A program made the translations under genes and the position numbers. A stretch of 58,164 nt of DNA, taken from NCBI GenBank assembly GCA_002327985.1, contig DCVM01000174.1, positions 1 to 58,164 on the forward strand, written 5' to 3'. The notes under the pieces are model-generated. The model saw only the letters and a list, made by a program, of their open reading frames with translations, ran no database searches and was not told the DNA's origin. Source of the DNA: Syntrophaceae bacterium UBA2188. Its GTDB lineage: Bacteria > Desulfobacterota > BSN033 > UBA1163. Shown in pieces: positions 52,688-58,164 of this stretch (position 1 is its first letter; each line of letters starts with the position of its first letter).

Positions 52688-52990
52688 TCAAATGGCCGCC
52701 GTCATGGGACGTACTTCACGTTCCACCTGCTCGGACATGGCATCTTCTGCAACATCCATATCATACCGACTTTGCAAGTTTATCCAATAACGCGGGCTTT
52801 GACCGAAATAGCGCCCCAAGCGCAAGGCAAGCTCCGCCGTTACCGGACGTTTGCCATTTACAACGTGATTGATCCGCATGGCAGGGATGCCTAACTCCCG
52901 GGCAAGTCGATATTGTGATAATTTCAATTCGTCAAGTAACTCTTTTAGATACACTCCGGGGTGTACTGGAGAAATACGCTTCTTGTTCAT
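52688..52990 (-). CDS. higA: HigA-type antitoxin
   Basis: A 100-residue Cro/CI-type helix-turn-helix protein: VHPGVYLKELLDELKLSQYR and ARELGIPAMRINHVVNGKRP are the HigA signature. It would bind its own promoter and neutralise the toxin encoded 10 bp upstream. The start has GGAGG upstream. Confidence 0.92.
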   Translation of the reverse strand: MNKKRISPVHPGVYLKELLDELKLSQYRLARELGIPAMRINHVVNGKRPVTAELALRLGRYFGQSPRYWINLQSRYDMDVAEDAMSEQVEREVRPMTAAI

Positions 52991-53000
52991 GTAAACCTCC

Positions 53001-53285
53001 TCAGTGATAATCGACGATTTCTACTCCTTCGGCATTGCCATCGCACCATTCAAAACAAATTCGCCATTGATCATTAATACGAATGCTCCATTGACCTTTC
53101 CGTTCTCCCTTCAAAGCCTCAAGTCGGTTTGATGACGGTAGACCTAAATCTTCAAGCTGAGTTGCCGCATCAATCGCATTAAGTTTCATAAAAGCACGCT
53201 GCTGAATGTCATGCGTAAACTTTCTTGAAAATTGACGGTGGAATATTTTTCTGGTTTCGCGGCAACGAAACGACTTGATCACCAT
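53001..53285 (-). CDS. higB: HigB-type toxin (RelE superfamily mRNA interferase)
   Basis: A 94-residue toxin: IKSFRCRETRKIFHRQFSRK at the N-terminus, LPSSNRLEALKGERKGQWSI and INDQWRICFEW, all HigB-like. ATG at 53285 and GTG at 53282 are both possible; the promoter's -10 box ends at 53289, so a leaderless mRNA starting on the GTG is likely. It cleaves mRNA on the ribosome when free of HigA. Confidence 0.92.
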   Translation of the reverse strand: MVIKSFRCRETRKIFHRQFSRKFTHDIQQRAFMKLNAIDAATQLEDLGLPSSNRLEALKGERKGQWSIRINDQWRICFEWCDGNAEGVEIVDYH

Positions 53286-53288
53286 AGG

Positions 53289-53317
53289 GTAATAAACAAT
53301 TTGTTTACTATTGTCAA
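53289..53317 (-). promoter_or_regulatory. higBA promoter with operator palindrome
   Basis: Minus-strand TTGACA (53317-53312), a 17-bp spacer and TATTAC (53294-53289). A perfect 15-bp palindrome, TAAACAA-T-TTGTTTA (53293-53307), covers the spacer and -10 region and is the likely HigA operator. Confidence 0.8.
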
Positions 53318-53329
53318 GAGGAAAAAAAA

Positions 53330-53479
53330 GAACCCTTGAGAAAACCACTGTCTATATTCATCGAACATATTTATCTCAAACGTTTTAGCGGAGATAGGCC
53401 TGCTGATCTGAAATCCATTGAGGAAGTCTTCAGAGTAAAGGAGAAAAAAGAAGAACAACGAAAGAAAAAGGACCTGTAA
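53330..53479 (+). pseudogene. Truncated second copy of the hypothetical gene at 52308-52664
   Basis: In frame from 53330 the sequence reads EPLRKPLSIFIEHIYLKRFS and on through RPADLKSIEEV to KKKDL and a stop at 53479. It matches the C-terminal half of the 118-residue protein from its EPWKAP position onward. No start codon or first half is present. The higBA module occupies the space between the two copies. Confidence 0.75.
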
Positions 53480-53518
53480 AAAGAGGTCGATTCGTCAAAT
53501 CGAAAAACAAAATCATTT

Positions 53519-53626
53519 ACCCCGTTAGAAAGCCTCTGCATTTATACTGGGGATGTTAGAAATATAAAACATCCCTGCCTGCCGACAGGGAGGGCGGGGA
53601 CAAAGCTCTATCCTTTCTAACGGGGT
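53519..53626. mobile_element. MITE-like element with 14-bp perfect terminal inverted repeats
   Basis: ACCCCGTTAGAAAG (53519-53532) and CTTTCTAACGGGGT (53613-53626) are perfect inverted repeats enclosing 80 bp with two inner hairpins (GGATGTT/AACATCC and CCCTG/CAGGG). It is non-coding. The surrounding stretch 53480-53777 shows no gene. Confidence 0.6.
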
Positions 53627-53777
53627 TTACATTAAAAAGGCCTGACCTGACAGACGGAGTCAGGAGTAGCCGGATATGAAGCTTGCACACTACTAATTGA
53701 TTTTGGCATTGACTCAAAACGGAGGATTGACGATAGGAAGGTGCAATGAAAACTACTTGTAATCTATGGAGATTTCT

Positions 53778-54275
53778 TTATGCCTCCATACCCTTCTGGT
53801 CAAGAGCATCAATCACGCTTTTAAGCAACAGAAAGAGGAAACCCTTCTGTTCATCCGTCAATACCACAGCCTCTTCCCAGTCATCCTCCTCCATCAAAGC
53901 ATCCGCTACATACTTCACCACATAAGGCTGTCTGTAAGTCTGGATACTGGCAACCCTATCAAGAAATTTCTCATGAGCGCCCTCCAATCTTTCCATCAGG
54001 CTTTCATTATGTTTGTAGCACTCGATAATCTCCTCTGGAGAAATCATTTTTATCTTTCCGTGGGCATGTTGGAACATCCGGTAGACCACAAGAAACATAT
54101 AGATCACAAGCTCTCTTACTTCCTGGCCCATTTCTTTTGCCGATTCCATCAAGAAGGCTAAGAGCTCTGGCTGGCTTTGGCCAACCTTTATCATCTCTTT
54201 CGTTGCTCTATCAGGGTTAAATCCAGCAACTTCCTGCCAGGTTTTCTCCACGATTGCTTCAGGGATTGGTTCCAT
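53778..54275 (-). CDS. Hypothetical protein of the accessory region
   Basis: A 165-residue, mostly helical protein (EIVEKTWQEVAGFNPDRATK; MESAKEMGQEVRELVIYMFL). No motif is recognised. The ATG has AGAGGG upstream. It is the last of the small-gene series on this strand. Confidence 0.55.
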   Translation of the reverse strand: MEPIPEAIVEKTWQEVAGFNPDRATKEMIKVGQSQPELLAFLMESAKEMGQEVRELVIYMFLVVYRMFQHAHGKIKMISPEEIIECYKHNESLMERLEGAHEKFLDRVASIQTYRQPYVVKYVADALMEEDDWEEAVVLTDEQKGFLFLLLKSVIDALDQKGMEA

Positions 54276-54311
54276 TACCCTCTATCCCATGTCTTTTGGG
54301 GAGTAAGTTTC

Positions 54312-54602
54312 CTATCGAATTTCCTTAAACCGTTTGGCAACAAATAACCCCACCTTATCCTTTGAAATTATGAACCCTTCTTGCTTTAACTGGCAAACTA
54401 TCCTATGGGCAATTCTTCTACTTACATTGAAGTCTTGTGCTATCCCGTCATAGGATAACCTTTTCCCTTTCTTCAATTTTCCAGAAAGGATCTTTTGCTT
54501 CAGGCGGAAATATGTCTTTTCTGATTCTTCAAACCTGTTCCGCTTTTTGGGGAAGATTTCCTCAATAACTTCATCAGGTATTCTGGATATTTTATTTCCC
54601 AT
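54312..54602 (-). CDS. Small winged-helix (GntR-like) DNA-binding protein
   Basis: A 96-residue protein with a winged-helix fold: LKQKILSGKLKKGKRLSYDG then IAQDFNVSRRIAHRIVCQLK and EGFIISKDKVGLFVAKRF. It lacks a ligand domain. It starts one base after the stop of the membrane protein gene upstream and may regulate this cluster. Confidence 0.65.
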   Translation of the reverse strand: MGNKISRIPDEVIEEIFPKKRNRFEESEKTYFRLKQKILSGKLKKGKRLSYDGIAQDFNVSRRIAHRIVCQLKQEGFIISKDKVGLFVAKRFKEIR

Positions 54603-54603
54603 C

Positions 54604-54915
54604 TCAATTCCAGTTAGGGTTACCCTTTTTGGGACCTGCCTCTTTATGTTTCCCAGCTGTAATCTCCCAAAGGGCTTCCCATTCTTGTATCAAATGATGA
54701 GGAAAGGGGTCTTCCTCTTTTTTACGGTTTAACCTATTCCTGTATGGTCTTCCTTCAACCAGAAAGACATATCCAAAAAGGATAATTAAGTAGATGGCCC
54801 AGACTGAACAGAAAATGATAGCTATATGGGTAAGGTCTTTTACTCCCACGGTAAGAGGTAAAAGGATTCCAACCAAAACTGAAATTATAAGAGTAAGAAC
54901 AAGATACTTTTTCAT
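54604..54915 (-). CDS. Small membrane protein
   Basis: A 103-residue protein with two hydrophobic helices (LVLTLIISVLVGILLPLTVG; HIAIIFCSVWAIYLIILFGY) and a charged C-terminal tail (HHLIQEWEALWEITAGKHKE). GGAG lies upstream of the ATG. No family is recognised. It is in tight array with the genes on both sides. Confidence 0.6.
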   Translation of the reverse strand: MKKYLVLTLIISVLVGILLPLTVGVKDLTHIAIIFCSVWAIYLIILFGYVFLVEGRPYRNRLNRKKEEDPFPHHLIQEWEALWEITAGKHKEAGPKKGNPNWN

Positions 54916-54929
54916 TTACCCTTTTCTCC

Positions 54930-55073
54930 TCATCTGCCTATCAAGTGCCTTAATGTCCTTTTCTTTGATCTTTTCTTTCGTTTCTTAATCTCCTTGATTG
55001 CTTCCATGTCAAAATCTAATTTCGGGGTTTCAACCTTCTTACGAACTCTCCTTTTTTTCCTTCCGACCTTCAT
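54930..55073 (-). CDS. Very basic 47-residue protein
   Basis: A small frame, Lys/Arg rich (MKVGRKKRRVRKKVETPKLD start), running from inside the end of the membrane protein gene to a TGA at 54930. The next gene's GGAG and ATG follow within 15 bases, the tight spacing expected of a real operon member. There is no strong ribosome site of its own; translation may be coupled to the upstream gene. Confidence 0.4.
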   Translation of the reverse strand: MKVGRKKRRVRKKVETPKLDFDMEAIKEIKKRKKRSKKRTLRHLIGR

Positions 55074-55395
55074 CTTTTACTGTATCAACTCCTTTCTTTG
55101 ATTGTTTAGAGTCAATCGGTTTCAGTTCCCTCCTTTTTCGGGTTGTATAAAAATGAAGAAGGAGTCCGACACCAATAAGGAAAAATATTACTCCATAAAC
55201 CGCTTCGTTATCTATAAATAAAAACAATTCAGCACCTATTATAGCGAAGAATATTCCTAACACAAGTTCAATGGTTCTTGAAATCCTTTTTGTTACTTCC
55301 TTTATATTCCGTTTTGACCCTGACGATTTTTGTTTAATCGGTTCCACTTCCTTTTCTTTTAGTTCTACTGTTATGCTCTCCCTGCCTTGCTCCAA
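55039..55395 (-). CDS. Small membrane protein with basic tail
   Basis: A 118-residue protein with two helices (LVLGIFFAIIGAELFLFID; VYGVIFFLIGVGLLLHFY) and highly charged ends. The only start is a TTG just after a TGA, so it may depend on translational coupling with the small frame upstream (55371-55505). No family is recognised. Confidence 0.45.
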   Translation of the reverse strand: MEQGRESITVELKEKEVEPIKQKSSGSKRNIKEVTKRISRTIELVLGIFFAIIGAELFLFIDNEAVYGVIFFLIGVGLLLHFYTTRKRRELKPIDSKQSKKGVDTVKDEGRKEKKESS

Positions 55396-55505
55396 TCAAA
55401 ACCATCTTCTGACTCCCCATCAAAAATATCAGCCGTTGCTTTTATAATGGGAATACTTAGTTTCATTTCTACAATTTCCAATCTTCTTATCTTCCGTTTC
55501 AGCAA
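55371..55505 (-). CDS. Short frame continuing past an amber stop
   Basis: Directly after the TAG that ends the coiled-coil gene at 55506, the same frame continues for 44 codons (LLKRKIRRLEIVEMKLSI, then DIFDGESEDGFDWSKAGRA) to a TAA at 55371. An internal ATG at 55466 or the TTG at 55505 could start it. It may be a separate small gene or the second half of one gene broken by a nonsense mutation. Confidence 0.3.
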   Translation of the reverse strand: MLKRKIRRLEIVEMKLSIPIIKATADIFDGESEDGFDWSKAGRA

Positions 55506-55661
55506 CTAAATTTCAAACTCAATTCGGTGTCTTTCCATTGGGTTGAAAATCTTCTCCAATTTCTTAATACGCCTCTTAGCTTTTGCCTTTGAATTCCTTA
55601 TTTGCCCTCTCAACTTCTCAATTTCTTCTATCAACTTTCTAATCTGCTCATCTGAGGCCAC
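55506..55661 (-). CDS. Small coiled-coil protein
   Basis: A 51-residue coiled coil (IRKLIEEIEKLRGQIRNSKA). GTG at 55661 is preferred as start because AGGAGG lies 6 bases before it. It ends in TAG; the frame stays open afterwards (see 55371-55505). Confidence 0.5.
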   Translation of the reverse strand: MASDEQIRKLIEEIEKLRGQIRNSKAKAKRRIKKLEKIFNPMERHRIEFEI

Positions 55662-55767
55662 CTTTTCACCTCCTCCCCTTTTTTGATTCAAAATCAATTC
55701 TCACAATGCTCTGAAACGAGACTTCTCACCTCTGCCCAAAGCAACCCTCACACCAAGAATCAATGAG

Positions 55768-56073
55768 TTATGGATTATTTCCCAAATCTTCCCTCCCTTT
55801 CTTTTTCATCAATTTATTCGGAGGTTTTATTTTGCCCTTTCTCTTTTCCCCGTTCTTTACACCCCTAAAATAGAAGAAAAATATCGCTCCAACTATCAGG
55901 ACTATTATGATTTTAGAAATCATATGGGATAGCGGTCTGAATGCCTGGCTCTGTTTACTATAATCGGCCCCGAAGAGATTTCCTAAATACTTACCCATCA
56001 ATGGAGTAACAAAATATACTATAACTAATGAAACTGCCGCGGCCACCAAGATAACTTTCTGATATTTATTCAT
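55768..56073 (-). CDS. Small membrane protein
   Basis: A 101-residue protein with two helices (ILVAAAVSLVIVYFVTPLMG; IIIVLIVGAIFFFYFRGV) and a basic C-terminus. The ATG at 56073 with AGGGAAG upstream is used. No family is recognised. Confidence 0.6.
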   Translation of the reverse strand: MNKYQKVILVAAAVSLVIVYFVTPLMGKYLGNLFGADYSKQSQAFRPLSHMISKIIIVLIVGAIFFFYFRGVKNGEKRKGKIKPPNKLMKKKGREDLGNNP

Positions 56074-56125
56074 TTTCTTCCCTGCCAAAGGCATCAAAGG
56101 TTATAGGCTTCCCCTCCTCTCCCAT

Positions 56126-56533
56126 TTATTTGCATACTGCTTTGTGTAGAGCACCCATTATTGTATTCGGGGCAATAGATTTCCATTCTGGCGGAAGCCA
56201 GACTTGAGGAGTGGAAATTTCTCCCTCTCTTGAATAATGGGAGGTTGAAACCAGGCATATCTTTTCCTCTTCACAATTTATTTCCCACAAACCTATGGTG
56301 TGATTTAAATGATTCAAATTCTCCTGCTCCTTAAATTTCTCCGAATAAATTATTTTTAACGAAACTCCGACGATGTTCTCTGACGAATGGGTTATATTTT
56401 CCGCATCGTAGAAATATTTTCCTTGAAAGTTTGTCTGCAAAAGTTTCCAATCCGCCCCCCATACTTCTGCATGGGTAAAGATAATAAATCCGATAACAAG
56501 CAAAATTCCCACCTTACACCGTAGTGATTTCAT
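56126..56533 (-). CDS. Exported protein, surface-adhesin E-like
   Basis: A 135-residue protein with a signal peptide (VGILLVIGFIIFTHAEVWGA) and the fold pattern WKLLQTNFQGKYFYDAENIT, VSLKIIYSEKF and LWEINCEEEKICLVSTSHYS, which fits small secreted proteins of the adhesin E type. Two Cys in EINCEEEKIC probably pair. ATG at 56533 has AAGGA 10 bases upstream. Confidence 0.6.
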   Translation of the reverse strand: MKSLRCKVGILLVIGFIIFTHAEVWGADWKLLQTNFQGKYFYDAENITHSSENIVGVSLKIIYSEKFKEQENLNHLNHTIGLWEINCEEEKICLVSTSHYSREGEISTPQVWLPPEWKSIAPNTIMGALHKAVCK

Positions 56534-56585
56534 TTGGGGCACATCCTTTTTCTCTTCATCTCCTCATTAACCACCTTCACCATCT

Positions 56586-56804
56586 TTAGGCAATGGCTTC
56601 TGCTGGTTCGGCAGAAACAAGGAACTCCGCATATTGGTCATATCCCTCCAAAAAATCATTGAGTTCTTCCTTGGTAAGAAGATAAATATTCATTACAGGG
56701 TTTCCTTGAAAGGGAATAATGGTGGTTACCCTATATCTGGAGGATAGGTAAATATCAACTTCGTCGCTTCCGATAGCCTTTGATTCAATCAACAAATCTA
56801 TCAC
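56586..56804 (-). CDS. Hypothetical small protein
   Basis: A 72-residue acidic protein (EVDIYLSSRYRVTTIIPFQG) with GTG start and AGAAGGGA upstream. No family is recognised. Confidence 0.5.
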   Translation of the reverse strand: MIDLLIESKAIGSDEVDIYLSSRYRVTTIIPFQGNPVMNIYLLTKEELNDFLEGYDQYAEFLVSAEPAEAIA

Positions 56805-56875
56805 TTCCCTTCTTTCTCAATCTCCCGATATTCTAACCCCACCGTCCCTTTTCCAGATGACACTTTAAAATCAGT

Positions 56876-57055
56876 TTATTTGATTTCCTTATTACATTCG
56901 TCACAAAAGAGTTCTCCTTTTTCAGTATCATCTGCAGTAATCGCCTTTTCAATCCTTTCCATTACTTCTCTGTTTTTGTTAATACATTCTATGCAATAAA
57001 TGTTTCTATCATCCGTAAAATAGCCAATGATTTCTTTCTCTTTTTCCTCAGCCAT
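56876..57055 (-). CDS. Small zinc-ribbon protein
   Basis: A 59-residue protein with CIEC and CDEC knuckles about 40 residues apart. The ATG at 57055 is preceded by GGAGGTAGAAA, an excellent ribosome site, which makes this short gene convincing. Function unknown. Confidence 0.65.
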   Translation of the reverse strand: MAEEKEKEIIGYFTDDRNIYCIECINKNREVMERIEKAITADDTEKGELFCDECNKEIK

Positions 57056-57099
57056 TTTCTACCTCCAACCTACTTGGGTCCATTTAGTTTTCTTTCCAT

Positions 57100-57306
57100 T
57101 TACCGAATCTGGAACTTGCTTTTAAATTCGTCTGTCCTTTCATTATAAGAGAAGGTGCCTTTTACAGTAATAAAGTTAAAAATCTTCTCGCCTCTATTGT
57201 TTTGGCTGATATGTCCCCCAACCAAATTAGTATTTCCTATCATGCTCCGTATCTCTGGCTTACATTGAAGCAGAAATTCCCACTTGCTTTTAATCTTGCT
57301 GTCCAT
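57100..57306 (-). CDS. Hypothetical small protein
   Basis: A 68-residue protein (IRSMIGNTNLVGGHISQNNR; KIFNFITVKGTFSYNERTDE). ATG at 57306 or TTG at 57318 could start it. No family is recognised. Confidence 0.45.
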   Translation of the reverse strand: MDSKIKSKWEFLLQCKPEIRSMIGNTNLVGGHISQNNRGEKIFNFITVKGTFSYNERTDEFKSKFQIR

Positions 57307-57327
57307 TTCTTCTGTCAACAGCCCTTA

Positions 57328-57555
57328 CTATCTCAAAAAACTCATTGTATAGGAAAAATAACCTTTGCAATACCTGCATCCTGCACTCCTTTTTCTTATC
57401 GGTTCTCTCTTGATAATTTCATTACCTTCACAGATTAATAACGTGTCCATTGAATCATTGAGTTCCATTTTATTCCCTGTATATTTTTGGGGAACAATAA
57501 GAAGACAGTTTTTACAGGGGAAAATGTCTTCTGGGAATTTCTGCCTTTGAACCAT
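57328..57555 (-). CDS. Small zinc-ribbon-like protein
   Basis: A 75-residue protein with two CxxC pairs (CKNC near the start, CRYC near the end), consistent with zinc binding. AAGGGTG precedes the ATG. The stretch 57556-57670 to the right holds a short open frame (FYEGVSTKEEFLEMVKVVNL) without a start codon, and nothing else recognisable. Confidence 0.5.
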   Translation of the reverse strand: MVQRQKFPEDIFPCKNCLLIVPQKYTGNKMELNDSMDTLLICEGNEIIKREPIRKRSAGCRYCKGYFSYTMSFLR

Positions 57556-57670
57556 TTCTGCACCCTTATCTATTATTAGATATCCTTTGGTTTAGTTTTC
57601 ATCTCCAGATTAACGACCTTCACCATCTCCAAAAACTCTTCTTTAGTGGATACCCCTTCATAAAATTTCT

Positions 57671-58164
57671 CTATAAACGAGCCATTGAAAATTGTATCTT
57701 CTGCCTTTGCATTTCCCTTCGTATTATCCCCTTTTCTCTAAGGTATTTCAGGTGAGCAATGGCCTCCCCAGTGGCAAACCATTTTTGGGAAACAGGGAAT
57801 AGGTCCCAAGAGTCACAAATAATATCCCAACTCATCTTAGATGCTACCTGAAAAGCGGTCTTACTACTTTCTTCCAAAATAGAAATAATTTCATCAAGCC
57901 TCTTCTGATGATGATGTTTCAATTCCTGAATTCTCTCTTTGCAGTTCTTAAAAATACCCCTATGGCCAGGCAAAACAAGTTCAACATCAAGTTCATAGAC
58001 CTTGTCTAAGCTTGCCAGGTATTCCTTCAAGGGGTTCCACTCGTCAGACCATAACTGGATGTTAGGAGTGATGTCACTAAGGATATGATCTCCAGCCACG
58101 AAGATTTTCTTATTGGGTTCGTAAAGACACATATGACCCCAGGTATGACCAGGTGTTGCAATGC
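57671..58164 (-). CDS. Metallo-beta-lactamase-fold hydrolase (partial, runs off the window)
   Basis: The C-terminal 164 residues of an MBL-fold protein, entering from the right edge. IATPGHTWGHM at the edge carries the third metal-site His; KIFVAGDHILSD gives the bridging Asp; ELVLPGHRG gives the last His. A C-terminal helical extension follows (RIQELKHHHQKRLDEIISIL), as in glyoxalase-II-like hydrolases with an added winged-helix-like tail. The start is outside the window. Confidence 0.85.
   Translation of the reverse strand, partial: IATPGHTWGHMCLYEPNKKIFVAGDHILSDITPNIQLWSDEWNPLKEYLASLDKVYELDVELVLPGHRGIFKNCKERIQELKHHHQKRLDEIISILEESSKTAFQVASKMSWDIICDSWDLFPVSQKWFATGEAIAHLKYLREKGIIRREMQRQKIQFSMARL

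Noticed and set aside
55371..55661. Pyrrolysine readthrough of TAG
   Set aside because: No pyl genes or PYLIS-type structure are in the window and the products are too short to judge; a mutation or two genes is simpler.

Overview
The window looks like chromosome from an anaerobic, Gram-negative member of the Desulfobacterota (former Deltaproteobacteria), close to syntrophic or sulfate-reducing lineages. The reasons are the run ftsE-ftsX-envC-ctpA-polysaccharide deacetylase, sigma-54 activators with PAS domains, corrinoid methyltransferases, CCG-domain (HdrD/GlcF-type) iron-sulfur proteins, a tungsten aldehyde oxidoreductase relative, and intergenic space crowded with imperfect palindromes. 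This placement is inference; no rRNA or tRNA gene is present to confirm it. Nearly all genes are on the minus strand.

Layout. 0.1-5.5 kb: a DUF5320-type protein and a NifX-like protein behind a clear sigma-54 promoter, then two closely related sigma-54 activators flanking an M14-type hydrolase. 5.5-22.8 kb: a catabolic block. Read in transcription order (from 22.7 kb down) it has a GntR/FCD regulator, a corrinoid protein, a giant activating enzyme (ferredoxin + ASKHA + inserted GltD-like module), an MtrH-type methyltransferase, a UroD/MtaA-type methyltransferase, a VAO-like flavoprotein with a CCG iron-sulfur partner, a complete branched-chain-amino-acid-type ABC importer, a propeptide-like secreted protein and a TlpA thioredoxin. 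This has the parts of an anaerobic O-demethylase (methyltransferase I, methyltransferase II, corrinoid protein, activator) plus a dedicated importer. 22.9-29 kb: a Nit1C-like pair (AIR synthase-like; radical SAM fused to GNAT), an iron-sulfur flavoprotein and an SsuABC/NMT1-type importer. 29.1-37.3 kb: an unusual redox operon with a 4Fe-4S ferredoxin, an AOR-like protein, a BPL_N/GATase-like protein, a NarI-like b/c cytochrome, a Rieske protein, split cytochrome b (b6 + subunit IV) and a cytochrome c/HdrD fusion, followed by an unrecognised 238-residue protein.

The promoter before the GntR gene (about 22.72-22.78 kb) and the promoter of the redox operon (about 37.39-37.45 kb) are nearly the same sequence: -35 and -10 hexamers, 18-bp spacer, and a 22-bp identical AT-rich block upstream. 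I infer that the demethylation block and the redox operon form one regulon, with the redox complex handling electrons from, or for, the demethylation pathway.

37.7-49.3 kb is mostly housekeeping: zinc-ribbon protein, polysaccharide deacetylase, CtpA, EnvC, FtsX, FtsE, crotonases, FKBP isomerase, YbaK and an S1-domain protein. 49.4-58.2 kb is accessory: a SWIM-SNF2 helicase gene split by a 194-bp element that also occurs, identical, at 44.65 kb; a HigBA toxin-antitoxin pair lying between a gene and a truncated second copy of it; and about a dozen small, AT-rich membrane, coiled-coil or zinc-ribbon genes of unknown role, ending in a metallo-beta-lactamase-fold gene cut by the window edge. No CRISPR array, rRNA, tRNA or clear riboswitch was found.
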